From Coffea arabica (taxonomy: Eukaryota; Streptophyta; Magnoliopsida; Gentianales; Rubiaceae), in contig NC_092329.1 in assembly GCF_036785885.1 (NCBI RefSeq), positions 16,324,449-16,388,448 on the forward strand: 64,000 nt of DNA, given 5' to 3'. Of the stretch, positions 44,641 to 56,122 are shown in pieces. A program made the position numbers and the translations under genes. Below the pieces are notes generated by a model. It was given only the letters and a program-made list of their open reading frames with translations, was not told the DNA's origin and did not search any database. Position 1 is the first letter of the stretch, and each line of letters starts with the position of its first letter.

Positions 44641-47600
44641 ATTTTAAAAACAAGTAAAAAAGGACCTAGCATGGGACTTTGAAAAATGCGACAATTTGGG
44701 TCCAAAATTTAGTCTAAAAGGGTTTTTTAAGAAAAGAGGGATCGCCACTTGGTATTGAGTTTTAGTGTACCAAGTCATCCAAAAATATTTTTTGATACAA
44801 ATAAAATAAAACAAAACTCCCTTTTGACAACTCCAGGTCTTCGAAAAAACAAGAGAAAATGAGTTCGGGAGTCACGGTTGAAGAAAGGAAAGGCAAAGGT
44901 TCGATTAACTCAAACCTAAGGCACCCTTTCAACATAGTCTAAGCTAGTTGCGAGGTTTAATCAAAATTTTCCTAATCTAATCCTCAATTTTATTACATTT
45001 GGATGTTTCCTACATGGATGCAAATTTAAATTTAAAAAATATCGAAAGGAACAAAATGTTCATTCAAGGGTTTAATTGAATCAATCGCATTAATTGCGAA
45101 GATCAAAAATGATTCCTTGAAAGCGTCACGAATATGCAAATGACGAAATTAAAAAAAAAGGAAAGAAATTAAATTATATACATAGATGTAAGTAGTCAAA
45201 GAAAAAGGGAATGCAACATAAAGGATACGGGAGGCAAAACTCGTGACATAATTTTCTTATACATGAATTAATAGGGTATTTAAACTAAAAAATTATAATC
45301 ACCCATTTCCCATGTTTGAAAAATAATTATCCTAATATGAACAAGCAAATGAACTAGTTTAAATGAGATGTAATTCTAAATGACATGATTAGCACATATA
45401 AAGGGTAGGGGATAATATAATAGGGAATATCATGCAAATGAGAAAAGATCCTAAAAATGAAAATATGCATGAAAATGTAATGAATATCACACAAAGATGA
45501 ATCTAACGCAAGACGGCCTAAAGGGTCTAGCATTGAACTAGCCCATTTCTAAAAATTCTTACTAGTGTTGGACTAGCAAGTAAATAGAGGAAGAAGCCAC
45601 AACTAGCGTTGGACTAGTGTGGTAACGTCATGCATTAAGAGTACATAGCAAAACAAATGAAGCATAAATTAAAACAAATAAACACATAAGAACATGTAAC
45701 ACATAACACGTAAACATAATATTTAAATGCAAAAATCCTAAGGAAAGCGGATAAAACATATAATACATAAACCACATAAACACACAACCTATCTATTACA
45801 TCAGGGAACCTAACTACAATCTAAAATAGGAAAATAATGATGAAATAAAACTAGTTATCCTATCTATTATATTTTTGAGGTATTCAAATGCCTCTCGAAT
45901 AATTATAAAAAATTAACTAAACAAATATAATATAAGAAAATTTAAATGAACATTTAAATCAGATAAATAAAGCATGTAAAATATATAAACACGTAGGAAC
46001 ACGTATGAGCACATAAGAGCACGTAATTGACATTGCAATAATAATAATAATAGGGGTACCTCCCTTTTGAAGTGACGACTACATGGAGTCAAATTGCCCT
46101 ATTTATACTCAAAATGAACAAAAGAATCATGGCACCACTTTAATTGAAAATAATAATAATGATAAAATACTAAATTCACATTAACGTGTCAAACGAAAAA
46201 AATTTTAAGAACATCTAAAAATTGCAAGTTAAATATATTTAAAAGTAACATAATTAGCTATTAAAGAAAAGAAACAATTACAATAAAACGAGTCAAAATT
46301 CACTAGGGACTGAATTGCAAAAATTGAAAAACTTTTGGGGAAAAATATAATTTTTCAACGTTTAAGGGCCAAAATTAAATAAAAGATAAAGTTCAAGGAC
46401 TAAAGTGCAATTAACTTAAGGACCTACATGAAAGAAATTTAAAATATTTTGGGCCGCAGTGCAACTACTCCAAAGATCAGAGGCTAAAGTGCAATTTTAT
46501 AATCAGATCTTCTTAAGAAAATAGGTCATTGGGCCATTTTCTATTTTTTTCGGGCCAAAAGCCACCTACCCATCAAAACCCAACATTAAAAGACACGGGC
46601 CAACCCTCTAAATTTACTAAACGCCTGGTGAAAAGGGGTTGGGCTTGAACTCCAAACCCAGATGAAAGCCCGGAAAAATAAAACTCTAACCCAATCGAAA
46701 TTAAAGAAAACGGCCCATCAGAAAAAAAACATTAGCCCAATTTCTTTAATTTCTTCTCTTTCCTTTTTTTTCCTTTTCTCTTTTTCCCTTCACTTCCAGC
46801 CGTTTCTTTCTCTTCTTCTTCGGCCAGCTTCTTCTTCAGCTGGCGGCCATGGTGGCCACTGGTGGCGCAGCCACCGGACTGCCGCCGGTAGCGGTCGCCG
46901 GCGACCTCTTCGGTCACGAAATTTCACCAAAATACACTCCCTCACTCGATTTTTCGCGTAGATTTCATTTTCGGAGTTAGTTTTTACAAAAGATGATCCG
47001 AAGGTGGCCAAAATGCCAAAAACAGTCACATTTTTATTTTTTTTAACCCCTTAAACCTTCACCAAAAATCATCAAAATTATACTACAACACTCTTACAAC
47101 TTCTATAATACAATTATGATTTTAATTTGACCAGAAAACAACATAAAAAGGCTAAATTAAAGCAAAACAGCCCCTAAAATGAAGAAAATATTTCAATGCC
47201 TTTAAAGCTCAAAACTCCAAAAAATTTAGATAAGCACACATTTCCAGGCCTGGTGCTAGCTAACGGTCATCCCTTTTGACAACAACATGCACAATATTCA
47301 GCTTTTAATCTGTTTTTCCATTTCGGCATTTTATCAAGCATTTGGCATGCATTCACAGCACCGTTTCTTTTTTTTTTTCTTAATTTCATGCAGGCTTGTC
47401 CCAAAAAACTTCAACAACACCATAATAGCAACAAAAATCAGTGAAAGAAAGAGACAAATAGGTAGCCAAACATGTATTTAATCTAATAAATTAAAAAAAG
47501 GAAAAGCTGGAAAGAATACCTCAATGAGGTTGTGGTCCTTTGACTAAAATTTTGAGGAAGCTCCAAGCTCTTTGTCCAACCGGCGGCTGCCTCCTTGTGT

Positions 47601-48060
47601 CTGAATTGTGTGTTGAGTTTGTTAGAAAAAAAAGAGAGAGAAGGAGCCGAGAAGGAGAACCCAGGGAGTTTTCTTTTCTTATTGTGGCTTTTCTGTCTCT
47701 CCTGGGAGTCAGCTAAGAGAGTGAATATTTGAGCCAAAAAGGTGGAGTGTTTGGTTGGTAAAAATGATGATTTTCTTCCAAATGACAAGAAAGATCAATG
47801 CAAAAATATGATGAATTTTTTTTACCAAAAATGGGAAGAAATGTTGATGAGGATAGAATGTAAAAATGGGTCAATAGTGATTTTGGTGAAGCAAAATGAT
47901 TATAATGATTTTTTGATTTTTTTGATTTTTGTGTTTTTTTCTTTCTTTTTCTTCTAAACAAACTTGCAAAAAATGAAAAAAATGCACATTAAAATGCAAG
48001 AAAATAAATAACTTAATAAATAGAAAAATTCAAAAAAATATTAAAAATTGACAAAAATTT
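44641..48060. other. interior of the solo LTR, no gene seen
   Basis: No retroelement or host coding frame was recognised. A GC-rich block at 46800-46920 encodes only low-complexity frames. A purine/pyrimidine-rich stretch at 46740-46830 is the likely promoter/leader area of the LTR, but this is a guess. Confidence 0.4.
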
Positions 48061-48074
48061 GGTGTCTACAAAGA

Positions 48075-49037
48075 CCCCATGGATATGAAATGTGCGTATT
48101 TAGTAAGCCTGACCACCACAACCATGATGACATCATGTCCCAAGGATTTTGGCAAGCCTTCGATGAAATCCATTGAGATATGTTACCAAGCTTGCTCTGG
48201 TATTGTGAGAGGCTGTAGTAAGCCAGGGTAACTAGCTTGCTTACTTTTGCTCCTCTTGCATATGTCACAAGACTGAACATATGCTTCTACTTCCTTTTTC
48301 ATTCCTGCCCAAAAGAAATAACTCTTCAACCTTTGGTATGTTCCCTGATTGCCAGAGTGGCCCCCAACTGCAGAATCATGCATACAACTAACAAGTTGCT
48401 TCCTAAGATCAGTGGTAACTCCAATGTATACCCTCCCCTTGTATTTGATAATCCCTTGATGGTAGGAGTAATCAGGTGTACTAGAGCTGTCTATTGCGAG
48501 TGCTGTTAATATTTCTTTGATTTTGTCATCTCCATTGTAGCTCTCTGATACCTTAGACAGCCATAGAGGCTTGACTGTAGATATAGAGTGAATTTCCTTG
48601 TCACTTTCCTGCTTGCTTCCTTCTGCAAAACCTCCTTGCCTTCTAGAAAGAGCATCTGCAATTGTATTATCCTTGCCTCTCTTGTATTGGATTTCATAGT
48701 CCAATCCCATCAATTTTGCAAGCCATTTCTGTTGTAGGAAAGTAGTGATCTTTTGTTCTAGCAAATATTTTAGACTCTCATGGTTGGTTCTGATGATGAA
48801 ATCAAATCCCAATAAGTAATGCCTCCATTTTCCCACAGCAGTGATCAGAGATAGCAACTCCTTTTCATAAATGGACAGTGACTGATTTTTTTGTCCCAAA
48901 GCTTGGCTCATATATGCTAGTGGTCTCCCTTGCTGCATCAGTATTGCCCTCATGGCTGTTTGGCTTGCATCCGTTTCTAATACAAAGGGCAAGGAAAAGT
49001 TGGACAAAGCTAGTACAAGAGCCTGTGTCATAGCCAC
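48075..49037 (-). pseudogene. gypsy RNase H and integrase, proximal half
   Basis: Minus strand. RNase H starts LPFVLETDASQTAMRAILMQ (49000) with the first catalytic D in ETDAS, and ends at the connection GKDNTIADALSRR. The integrase zinc finger (H..H..C..C) lies in MHDSAVGGHSGN and SCDICKRSK. The first DD35E block follows as SMDFIEGLPKS just before the solo LTR. One stop near 48183 and a frameshift relative to the RT frame near 49030 break it. Confidence 0.85.
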
Positions 49038-50440
49038 TTGAGCTGCTCAAAGGCAGATGTAGCTGCTTCATTCCAGACGAAACTGTTCTTTTTAAGCAAC
49101 TTAGTTAGGGGCTTTGCTATTTTTTCATAACCCTTAATAAACCTCCTGTAGTAACCAGTCAATCCAAGGAACCCTCTAAGAGCCTTAATGTTATCAGGAA
49201 CTGGCCAGGACAACATTGCCTCTACCTTTGTAGGATCAGCAGAAACACCTTCAGTAGTAACTACATGCCCCAAATACTCAATTTTATCTTGACCAAAGGA
49301 ACATCTAGACATCTTAGCATGTAAGGAATGAGTTCTCAAGGTGTTAAGAACAAGGGATAGGTGTTTAAGATGGCCATTCAGGTCTAAACTATAAACAAGA
49401 ATATCATAAAAAAATACAAGCACAAATTTTCTGACGAAAGGTTCGAATATAGAATTCATTAAGGCTTGAAATGTCGCAGGAGCATTTGTGAGGCCAAAAG
49501 GCATCACCAGGTATTCATAAAGGTCAGAGTGAGTTTTAAAGGCTGTTTTAGGAACATCAGAGGGGTTCATACGAATTTGATGGTAACCTGACCGTAGATC
49601 TAGTGTAGAAAATATCCTTGCATTGTATAGTTCATCAAGCAGGTCATCAATGATAGGAATGAGAGATTTATCTTTGATGGTAAAGTTGTTGAGCTGCCTA
49701 TAATCAATGCACAACCTCCAGCTTCCATCCTTTTTTTTGACTAGGAGAGTTGGAGATGCAAAGGGGTTGTGGCTAGGTTGTATGATACCAGATTGCAACA
49801 GGTCTTTGACCTGTCTTTTTATTTTTGATTTCTGCATGTGAGGATATCTGTAGGGATTAATTTTGAAGGGTTTAGCATCAGGTATGAGGGGTCTTTGATG
49901 GTCAAATTCTCTGATAGGGGGTAAAGATATAGGTTCCTTAAAGATGTCTTGGTATTGGTCAAGCAATTGAGTAATAGATTTTGGTACAGGAGTTACCCGA
50001 CTATTCTGTACTCTGATCATGCAAGAGTGTTGCAAAGAAGTCCTGATTTTGTTCCTGATATACTTTTGTGGTGCTGTCCCTTGCCTCATCCTCACCTTTG
50101 CCATGTATGGATTACCTTGTAGCAACATAGTTTCACCTTCCTTATCAAAGAATAATGTCAGCTCCTTAAAATCAAAAGTGATTGGACTGTAATGTTTCAT
50201 CCAATCTACCCCAAGGATTAAATCATATGGTTCTAAGTCCGACACATATACATTCTGAGTGAAGTTGTGTCCCTGCAAATCCCATTTTATATTTGGAATC
50301 CACTGATTGCATGTTAACTCCTCTCCATCAGCTATCCTCACCTTGAAAGGCTTATGATTCTGCACACCATCAGGAAGTAGTTGAGCAACGGCTGATCTAA
50401 TATAACATTTGGTACTCCCCCCATCTAGCAGAATGGATAA
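49028..50440 (-). pseudogene. gypsy protease and reverse transcriptase
   Basis: The protease reads ILLDGGSTKCYI near 50430 (family D-S/T-G; here DGG) and DLILGVDWM downstream. The RT has VKKKDGSWRLCIDYRQLNN, LRSGYHQIRM, MPFGLTNAPATFQ and FFYDILVYS. The last should be F/Y-x-DD; the first catalytic Asp is Tyr, which would abolish polymerisation. A one-base shift near 50445 separates gag from protease. Confidence 0.9.
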
Positions 50441-51716
50441 ATCGTGCCCCTATAGTGCCCTATCATCTTAATGGTATTGGAAGACGTGTGTCCTGAGGCT
50501 GAGTGTAGTGAGAAAGCTACGTCCCTGCCAGACTTGTTCCCTTGATACTCAATGATTTCTCCTTCTTCTTCATCTACTTCAGTGTCTAGCAATCCTTCCT
50601 CATATGCTAGTACTAAATGTATCTCTTTATTCTTGCATATGTGTCCAGGGGAAAACCTTTCCCCACATCTGAAGCACAGGTTGTGATCCTTCCTATGCTG
50701 AAATTCCGTGGGCGAGATTCTCTTATAGCCTTGAGGAGAATCCTTCTTAATACTATTCTCGAACACCTGAGTTGCAGGTTTCTTGTGGCTCAGGTCATTA
50801 AGGTGGGTATGTTTGCTTCCAGAAGAAATTGGTGGAGGTACCTTCACTGGTGTTTTATTTTGCTTTAAGATGATACTCAGATATTGCTCTTGCCACCTAG
50901 TCTTTTCGAATGCTACTTGCAAAGTCTGAGGCATGTGCATCTTCACAGCAGCCTTGATCTCCTCCTTTAGTCCACTCAGAAAACTAGAAACATAATATGA
51001 CTTAGAGAGGAGAGGGAGCTTTACCATGACAGTAGCTCTTAATTCTTCAAACTTCTCTTGATATGCCAATACTGCTGAATCCTGGTACAACTTGTTGAAT
51101 TCCTCTATCACATCTTCTCCCCTTATATCCCCAAATCTTCTACAAAGTTCTGAGGCAAACTCCCCCCACTGCACCACTCCTCGATCCTTCTTAAAGCTTT
51201 GATATCATAGATCAACCTTGCCTTCCAAATGCAGTTCAACTACATCCATTTGCTGGCCTTCTGGGATCTGGTATAGCTAAAAAAACTTCTCACATTTCCT
51301 GATCCATTCGCGAGGATTGGAGCCTCCAAAGCTGGGGAATTTTAGTTTGGGAACTCCTATTGGGAAACGACTCTTCTCTCCCAAAAAAGGATTGCTTCCT
51401 TCTGGACTTTTCCTAAGTGTCTAATGAAGACGGCGCTCAGATGAGTTAGGAGATTGGCCTAGAATTCCTTTTCCCCCCTGCAAGCTCCTCATGAAGGTAT
51501 TGAACTGAGCACTCATCGTGACCATGAAATTCTTCATCTCTTCCTTTAGTTCAACATGTTTGCTTCCACCAGAGCCTTCATGTCCACGTAGTTAGATTCC
51601 ATTTTTTCCTCCAAGGCTTGGCGTTTGATTGTACTGGATTCGAGGATAGCTTGGATTTTCGCATCTTGCTTCTTCAGCGATTCCTCAAATCCCTTCATTC
51701 TGGTGCCTTCCGCCAT
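50425..51716 (-). pseudogene. gypsy gag polyprotein
   Basis: The start is MAEGTRMKGFEESLKKQDAK at 51716, but stops follow at about 51550 and 51205-51280. The capsid part is open from 51177, with W-rich VQWGEFASELCRRF and YVSSFLSGLKEEI. A CCHC-type finger, CFRCGERFSPGHICK, lies at about 50690-50650. An acidic segment follows. Confidence 0.85.
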
Positions 51717-51756
51717 TGTTGCTTAGATTGGAGCTTGCAATTCCGAGGAACACAAG

Positions 51757-51768
51757 CTCTGATACCAA
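51757..51768 (-). promoter_or_regulatory. tRNA-iMet primer-binding site of the gypsy element
   Basis: The minus strand reads TGGTATCAGAGC, one base from the 5' LTR. It is the same primer used by the pararetrovirus. Confidence 0.9.
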
Positions 51769-51769
51769 A

Positions 51770-52077
51770 TGTAATGGTTGGGAATTGGTTGGTTCGGCTA
51801 AGGACAGAAATATAGAAAGAGATAGAGAGAAAAGGTTGAGAGAAAAAAGAGGGAGCAGAATGAGTGGAAAGAAGCGGGAAAGTTGTATTCTTCAATGATC
51901 ACAATTTGCATGCCTCTTTAGATTAGCATTGGCCTATTAATAGAAAGCTTCCCCCACTAACTAATCAGTAACCAACTTTCTGCAAGTGGTAGCCATTATA
52001 ACAATTCCAGCAAGGTAATATTTGGCTAACAGAATTTGGCTAACTATTTTTGTCTTATTTTCTGCGGAGTCATTACA
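51770..52077 (-). repeat. 5' LTR of the gypsy element
   Basis: 308 bp, ends TGTAATG...CATTACA, matching 41444-41752 at all but about nine positions. Confidence 0.95.
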
Positions 52078-52082
52078 TCACG

Positions 52083-52297
52083 CTCAACTCGTCCTTGATT
52101 TTGATTGAGTGTGAGTCAAACTTTTAATCGACCTACTTGCGAGCTGCTCACGACGAGATCGGTTCTATTATATTCCTAGTGGTGGTGCAGCTAAGGTTAC
52201 AAATGAATCGAACCACTCGAGTCGAGTTCCAGTTAGCCAAATCGAATTCGAATTCAAAAATATTCGCGAGCTTGAGTGTGTGTGTATATATATATAT
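52083..52297. repeat. CGAG-rich repeat, middle part
   Basis: Continues the repeat of 41091-41443 (actcgagtcgagttcc, gcgagcttgag), then a (GT)n/(TA)n tract where the Helitron inserted. Confidence 0.5.
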
Positions 52298-52309
52298 ACT
52301 AGTTTTGGT

Positions 52310-52331
52310 GTGCCACGCAATGGCGTGGCAC
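52310..52331 (-). other. Helitron 3' terminal hairpin
   Basis: A 9-bp perfect stem, GTGCCACGC / GCGTGGCAC, with a 4-base loop. It is GC-rich in AT-rich surroundings. Helitrons use such a hairpin as the replication terminator. Confidence 0.9.
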
Positions 52332-52775
52332 TGCCCAGGCTTGTGTTTAATATGTATAATTTTGGTGTTATTTACAAGGAGAGCAATGCATGGTAATGTT
52401 GATGGAATAGCGTGGTAGGGTTTAGTTATTATGGAAAAGATGTTATTTATTAAAATTTATTTTCACGTTTATTGAAAAATTGAATGGAATGCCAGCTGTT
52501 TGTGTAGATACGAAGTGATTTGGGATGTATGATGTGTCAACTGAAGGTAGTTGTGATTTTGCATGGTTGCCAAGTATTTTGAGTTTGCACGACACTTGGA
52601 TGTTTATAGGTGTCGGGTGTAGCATATCTGCATGGGGGTAGCATGTGAGTATTTGTGTTTTGTAGCAATATTTTGACTGCTATAAATGTGTGTGTTTAAT
52701 TTGGAGCTTTCGGGAGTGTAAAGGGAAAGTAGTTTGTCTATAGAGGTGTACTTGTAAACTTGTAAATGTGTGTGT

Positions 52776-54000
52776 TTATTTTTCAATTGATTTTCGCTTT
52801 GCCATAGTAGCTTCATCCCAAATGATCAGCTGTGCATTTTTTATCTGATGATCAGTGTCAAAGAAATATAATTGAAGATTTTTTGGCTGTTCACCATCAG
52901 CAGGAATGAGCTGATTTATATAGTGATACATCTGTCCTTGGATTCGAAAAATATAAATTCCTTTGTATGCTTTGCCAAGAGATTGATCTGTGTGGACTCC
53001 AATAGAGGTAAAGGCAAATACGTTGTTATAGCTTCTAACACATCGACGGAACTCTATGGCATCTTCAGTATTATCAAGATAAAGCAGCATAAGTTTCCTT
53101 AGCATCTCAGTTGCTATTAATTGAATCTCTCCAGAAGCACAGCAAAATCCTGGAGGTTCGAGACAGAAACGCTTTGCATTGCAATATTGACAGTTAGCAG
53201 TTGCTGGTAATAAGCTAGGCTCAGTTGCACTGTTATCTAATGGATCCTTCTGTTTTTTCTTTTGTTGATTCCTCTTTCGATTACTCTGAAAGCTATTACT
53301 TTGGGCCAGTAAAGATTCAGTTGTTGGGATATTATCATTAGCAGAAGGATCATGAAAAGTAGCATCTATAGATTGGTAGAAAGCTGACCTGTCTAATGCT
53401 TTCTCTGTAAGTTTCTGTCTTTTACCCTCTTTGGTCATATTATGCATCCTTGATAATGATTGACCCTACTCTTTGCCTATATTAGGCAAGGTTGTCACCT
53501 CAGCCAAACTGCTATTAGCAGTAACAGCAATATTATGGAATGTATGCCGTAACTCATCATTAGATCTCTCAGCAGAAACTGGTATATCAAAGAGTATTGA
53601 TTGAGAAATCTCATCTGCTAAAGATATCTCAGCCACTTGTTGATTGCATTTATGTTGAGCATTTTGCAGAGATTTGATCAACTACAATGGACTAGTTCAT
53701 TACACTGTTAGAAACTTGAGGATCATTAAAGCCAGTAAACTTTTCATAAAAAATATCAGCAGATGAAACACACTCTCTGTGTTGACCATCAACAGCCCCA
53801 ACATTTGCTTGCAGAATCATATTTTCAGCAACACTAAATCCTGTCACTGCAATCGCACATACACCAGTACAAGGCTGATTTTTATTTTTGCCTTTTGCAG
53901 CATGTCGCTGTTGTCGACGCCTCCTATTTTTCTCAATATACAGGTCTTCAAGAGTTCGATATTTTCTGGGCCGTCCCATTATTGAGGAGGATAATAGAGA
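52776..54000 (-). pseudogene. Helitron Rep/helicase pseudogene, internally deleted
   Basis: The start is MGRPRKYRTLEDLYIEKNRR (near 53978), a basic N-terminus. Stops occur near 53690 and 53463. Then comes CQYCNAKRFCLEPPGFCCAS, a zinc-finger-like block, and FAFTSIGVHTDQSLGKAYKG with GQMYHYINQLIP, all typical of the N-terminal helitron helicase-like domain. Right after YFFDTDHQI the frame passes to LIIWDEATMAKRKSIEK, the Walker B motif of the far C-terminal helicase. The whole HUH nuclease and first helicase motifs are missing. The result is a frame that fuses the two ends. Confidence 0.85.
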
Positions 54001-54030
54001 TATGACAAAGCAGAACAAATTGGACCACAA

Positions 54031-55306
54031 AAGATACTATCTTGACAAGTAGAACAGCATTCAACATATGAATAAGATCAAAGCAATGAAAATAACAATG
54101 GCACAAATCGTAAGAAAAACAAGTAGACTCAAATTTGATGAAAGCTATATAATACGTAAATCTATCTGTAATTGTTGATTATAAACATTTATATGCATAC
54201 CTTATAGCATCCATGACCTTAAGCAGAAAGCTCCAAACCTAATAGTACGCTACCGTACCTGTTTTTCTTCCTGAAAATCAAAAGGAGTTCATACAAAATT
54301 AATGCCAATAATAAGCATTGCTACAAATCAATATAAACAACAGAACGAGAATGAAAACAGAGAACAAGGCTTGGAAAAACTAAAAGCAAGTTATAAAATA
54401 GTAAGAAATTGAATTTTAAGATTATACTTAGCTACCCAATCTGCATGGACAAAGATGTCAGAAAAGAATCATATGTAACAGTCATTAAACGAAAAATCGA
54501 TTACACCAGGGAAGAATTCAGGAAGATTCTATGAACGATTAAAAAAATACTGACTAATATGATAGAAACTTATCCCCATGCATGCAACAGATACAGAAAA
54601 AAAAATAACAGACCAACATGCAACAACATATAAAAGTTCTGTATAACAGAAACTAATAGCAAATGAATCGATAACAAAGGAGGGTGCATCAAGGCTCATG
54701 CGATAGCAATTTTGCAACAAATCAAGATATATCAAAGCTCATGCAATAGTAAGTTTGCAAAATTCTCTCCATTATCCAAAAAAAAATACTGGCTGATATG
54801 GTAAAAAGCAAAAAACAATCCCCATGCATGCAACACATAGAAAAGAAAAAATAAAAAACTAATATATAGAAGAAAACTTAAAAGAAAGAAGAAAAGAAAG
54901 CTCCCTACAACCTAAGCGAGAGCGAAAAACAACAAAATGAAAACTGACAGCACACTGACGCAGCCAACTCGCATCAATCCAGCATTTAAGAAAGAGGAGC
55001 AGAATACAAATGAGCCAAAGTCGTCTGAGAAAAAGAAGCAGAATACAAATGACCCAAAGTCAAAGGAGGAACGAACCAGAGCAAAAGGGAACAACAAAAG
55101 CAACTCTGAGTAAGAAGGAAACAGAGCAAGAACAAAGCAGAGCAAAAGGAAACAACAAAAGCGGCTAAAATTTTAGATGGATATGAGCAACGTCCACTAC
55201 CTGCAGCCAGCTCAACAATGACCGAATGCAGCATACGCAATATAGCGCCACACAGGTACTAACAGAAGGACCCACTAAGAGCACTAAGAGCACAACCCAC
55301 TAAGAG
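54031..55306. other. Helitron 5' interior, no gene seen
   Basis: AT- and A-rich sequence upstream of the Rep frame. No captured host exon was recognised. Two similar blocks (54540-54620 and 54785-54860, around gcatgcaacacatag / catgcaacagatac) suggest an old internal duplication. Confidence 0.4.
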
Positions 55307-55557
55307 AAGTAAGAGCACCGACCAAAGAATATACGCTGTAAGCCTAACCAAAGGCCCCTTAATATATATGTTGTAAGGCTAACCAAAAGCCCCTCAAATT
55401 GGTGTAAATTACTGCAATAATCGGACCACAAGTAAGAGCACCGACCAAAGAATACTTATACGCTGTAAGCCTAACCAAAGGCCCCTTAATATATATGTTG
55501 TAAGGCTAACCAAAAGCCCCTCAAATTGGTGTAAATTACTGCAATAACCGGACCACA
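55307..55557. repeat. tandem duplication near the Helitron 5' end
   Basis: Two units, 55307-55429 and 55430-55557, both starting aagtaagagcaccgaccaaa and ending cggaccaca. The second has about five extra bases (cttat) and one substitution near its end. Confidence 0.9.
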
Positions 55558-55601
55558 ATTGCTACAGTAGCCGCAGCTTGGTACTTTTATATTTTGTAAG
55601 A

Positions 55602-55850
55602 TATATATATTATTTTAATAGTAAAATTACATATATATTCATAATATTTTATAATTGATTAATAAAAATTATTATTTTTTTTATTTTTTTAAAAATAAAA
55701 TAATTATTTTTTATTTTTTCGACCTCGAGCTTTAAATTGGAAGTTCATCGAGTTCAAGTTCAAGTTCGAATTTGATAAAATTAAGTTAAAATCCGGCTCA
55801 ATTAGATTAAAACTCAACTTGACTCGACTCGTTGCAGTTCTGGGTGCCGC
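55602..55850. repeat. CGAG-rich repeat, right part
   Basis: A/T-rich, then cgacctcgagctttaa, catcgagttcaagttc and ttgactcgactcgttgc. It completes the repeat split by the gypsy element and the Helitron. Confidence 0.5.
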
Positions 55851-56122
55851 TATAAAAGGATCATATAGGACACATAATTAAAGGTTAAGGACTAAAATGG
55901 CGAAAACAAAAATTGATAGGCTTTAGCACGGAAGTTGAAGGACTAAAATGATCATTTACCCCATGTAAAATAGGGGAAAAAACTTGTTCTCTAGAATGAA
56001 AGTAACAAAAACCAGGGTTTTAGCTTTTTCCTATCGGAAATCGCGAGTGAAGCCACTTAAATAAACTTCTTCTTTAGAACCCGCAGCGGCGCCATATCAG
56101 CGCCTCCGCCGACGCCGCCGCA
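55850..56122 (+). promoter_or_regulatory. upstream region and 5' UTR of PheRS beta
   Basis: A TATA-like word, ctataaaagg, lies at 55850-55859, about 260 bases before the ATG. It is right next to the CGAG repeat, so part of the promoter may derive from it. The start site cannot be fixed from sequence. Confidence 0.35.

Larger units (their letters stand above)
42713..48070 (-). mobile_element. 5.4 kb solo LTR inside gypsy integrase
   Basis: On the minus strand it starts TGTAGACACCAAATTTTTG and ends GGGGTGCGACA. TG...CA ends are flanked by GAGAC (42708-42712) and AAGAC (48071-48075), a 5-bp target duplication with one mismatch. No gag, pol or primer site was seen inside, and integrase coding stops and resumes exactly at its edges. 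Without the nested AT-rich element it is about 3.5 kb. Long LTRs with a TGTAGACACC start occur in the Ogre/TAT group; that placement is from memory. Confidence 0.8.
41444..52077 (-). mobile_element. Ty3/gypsy LTR retrotransposon with nested insertions
   Basis: A 10.6 kb element on the minus strand with two LTRs, TSD TCACG (41439-41443 and 52078-52082), a tRNA-iMet primer site and a polypurine tract. Order on the minus strand is gag, protease, RT, RNase H, integrase and a chromodomain-like tail, which fits the chromovirus branch. By eye the LTRs differ at about nine of 308 positions. Coding frames have several frameshifts and stops, the RT active site is altered, and a 5.4 kb solo LTR splits the integrase. 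It cannot move on its own. Confidence 0.95.
52298..55601 (-). mobile_element. Helitron with decayed Rep/helicase
   Basis: On the minus strand the 5' end is TCTTACAAAATATAAAAG (55601) and the 3' end is CTAGT-like, reading ACCAAAACTAG then host T (52298). Eleven or twelve bases before the end lies a perfect hairpin. No target duplication; both flanks are the same (TA)n tract, as expected for insertion between A and T. The interior has a Rep/helicase pseudogene on the same strand. Length 3.3 kb, much shorter than autonomous Helitrons. Confidence 0.85.

Noticed and set aside
46662-47029. Small genes on both strands in a GC-rich block
   Set aside because: Low-complexity overlapping frames inside a solo LTR with no recognisable domain.
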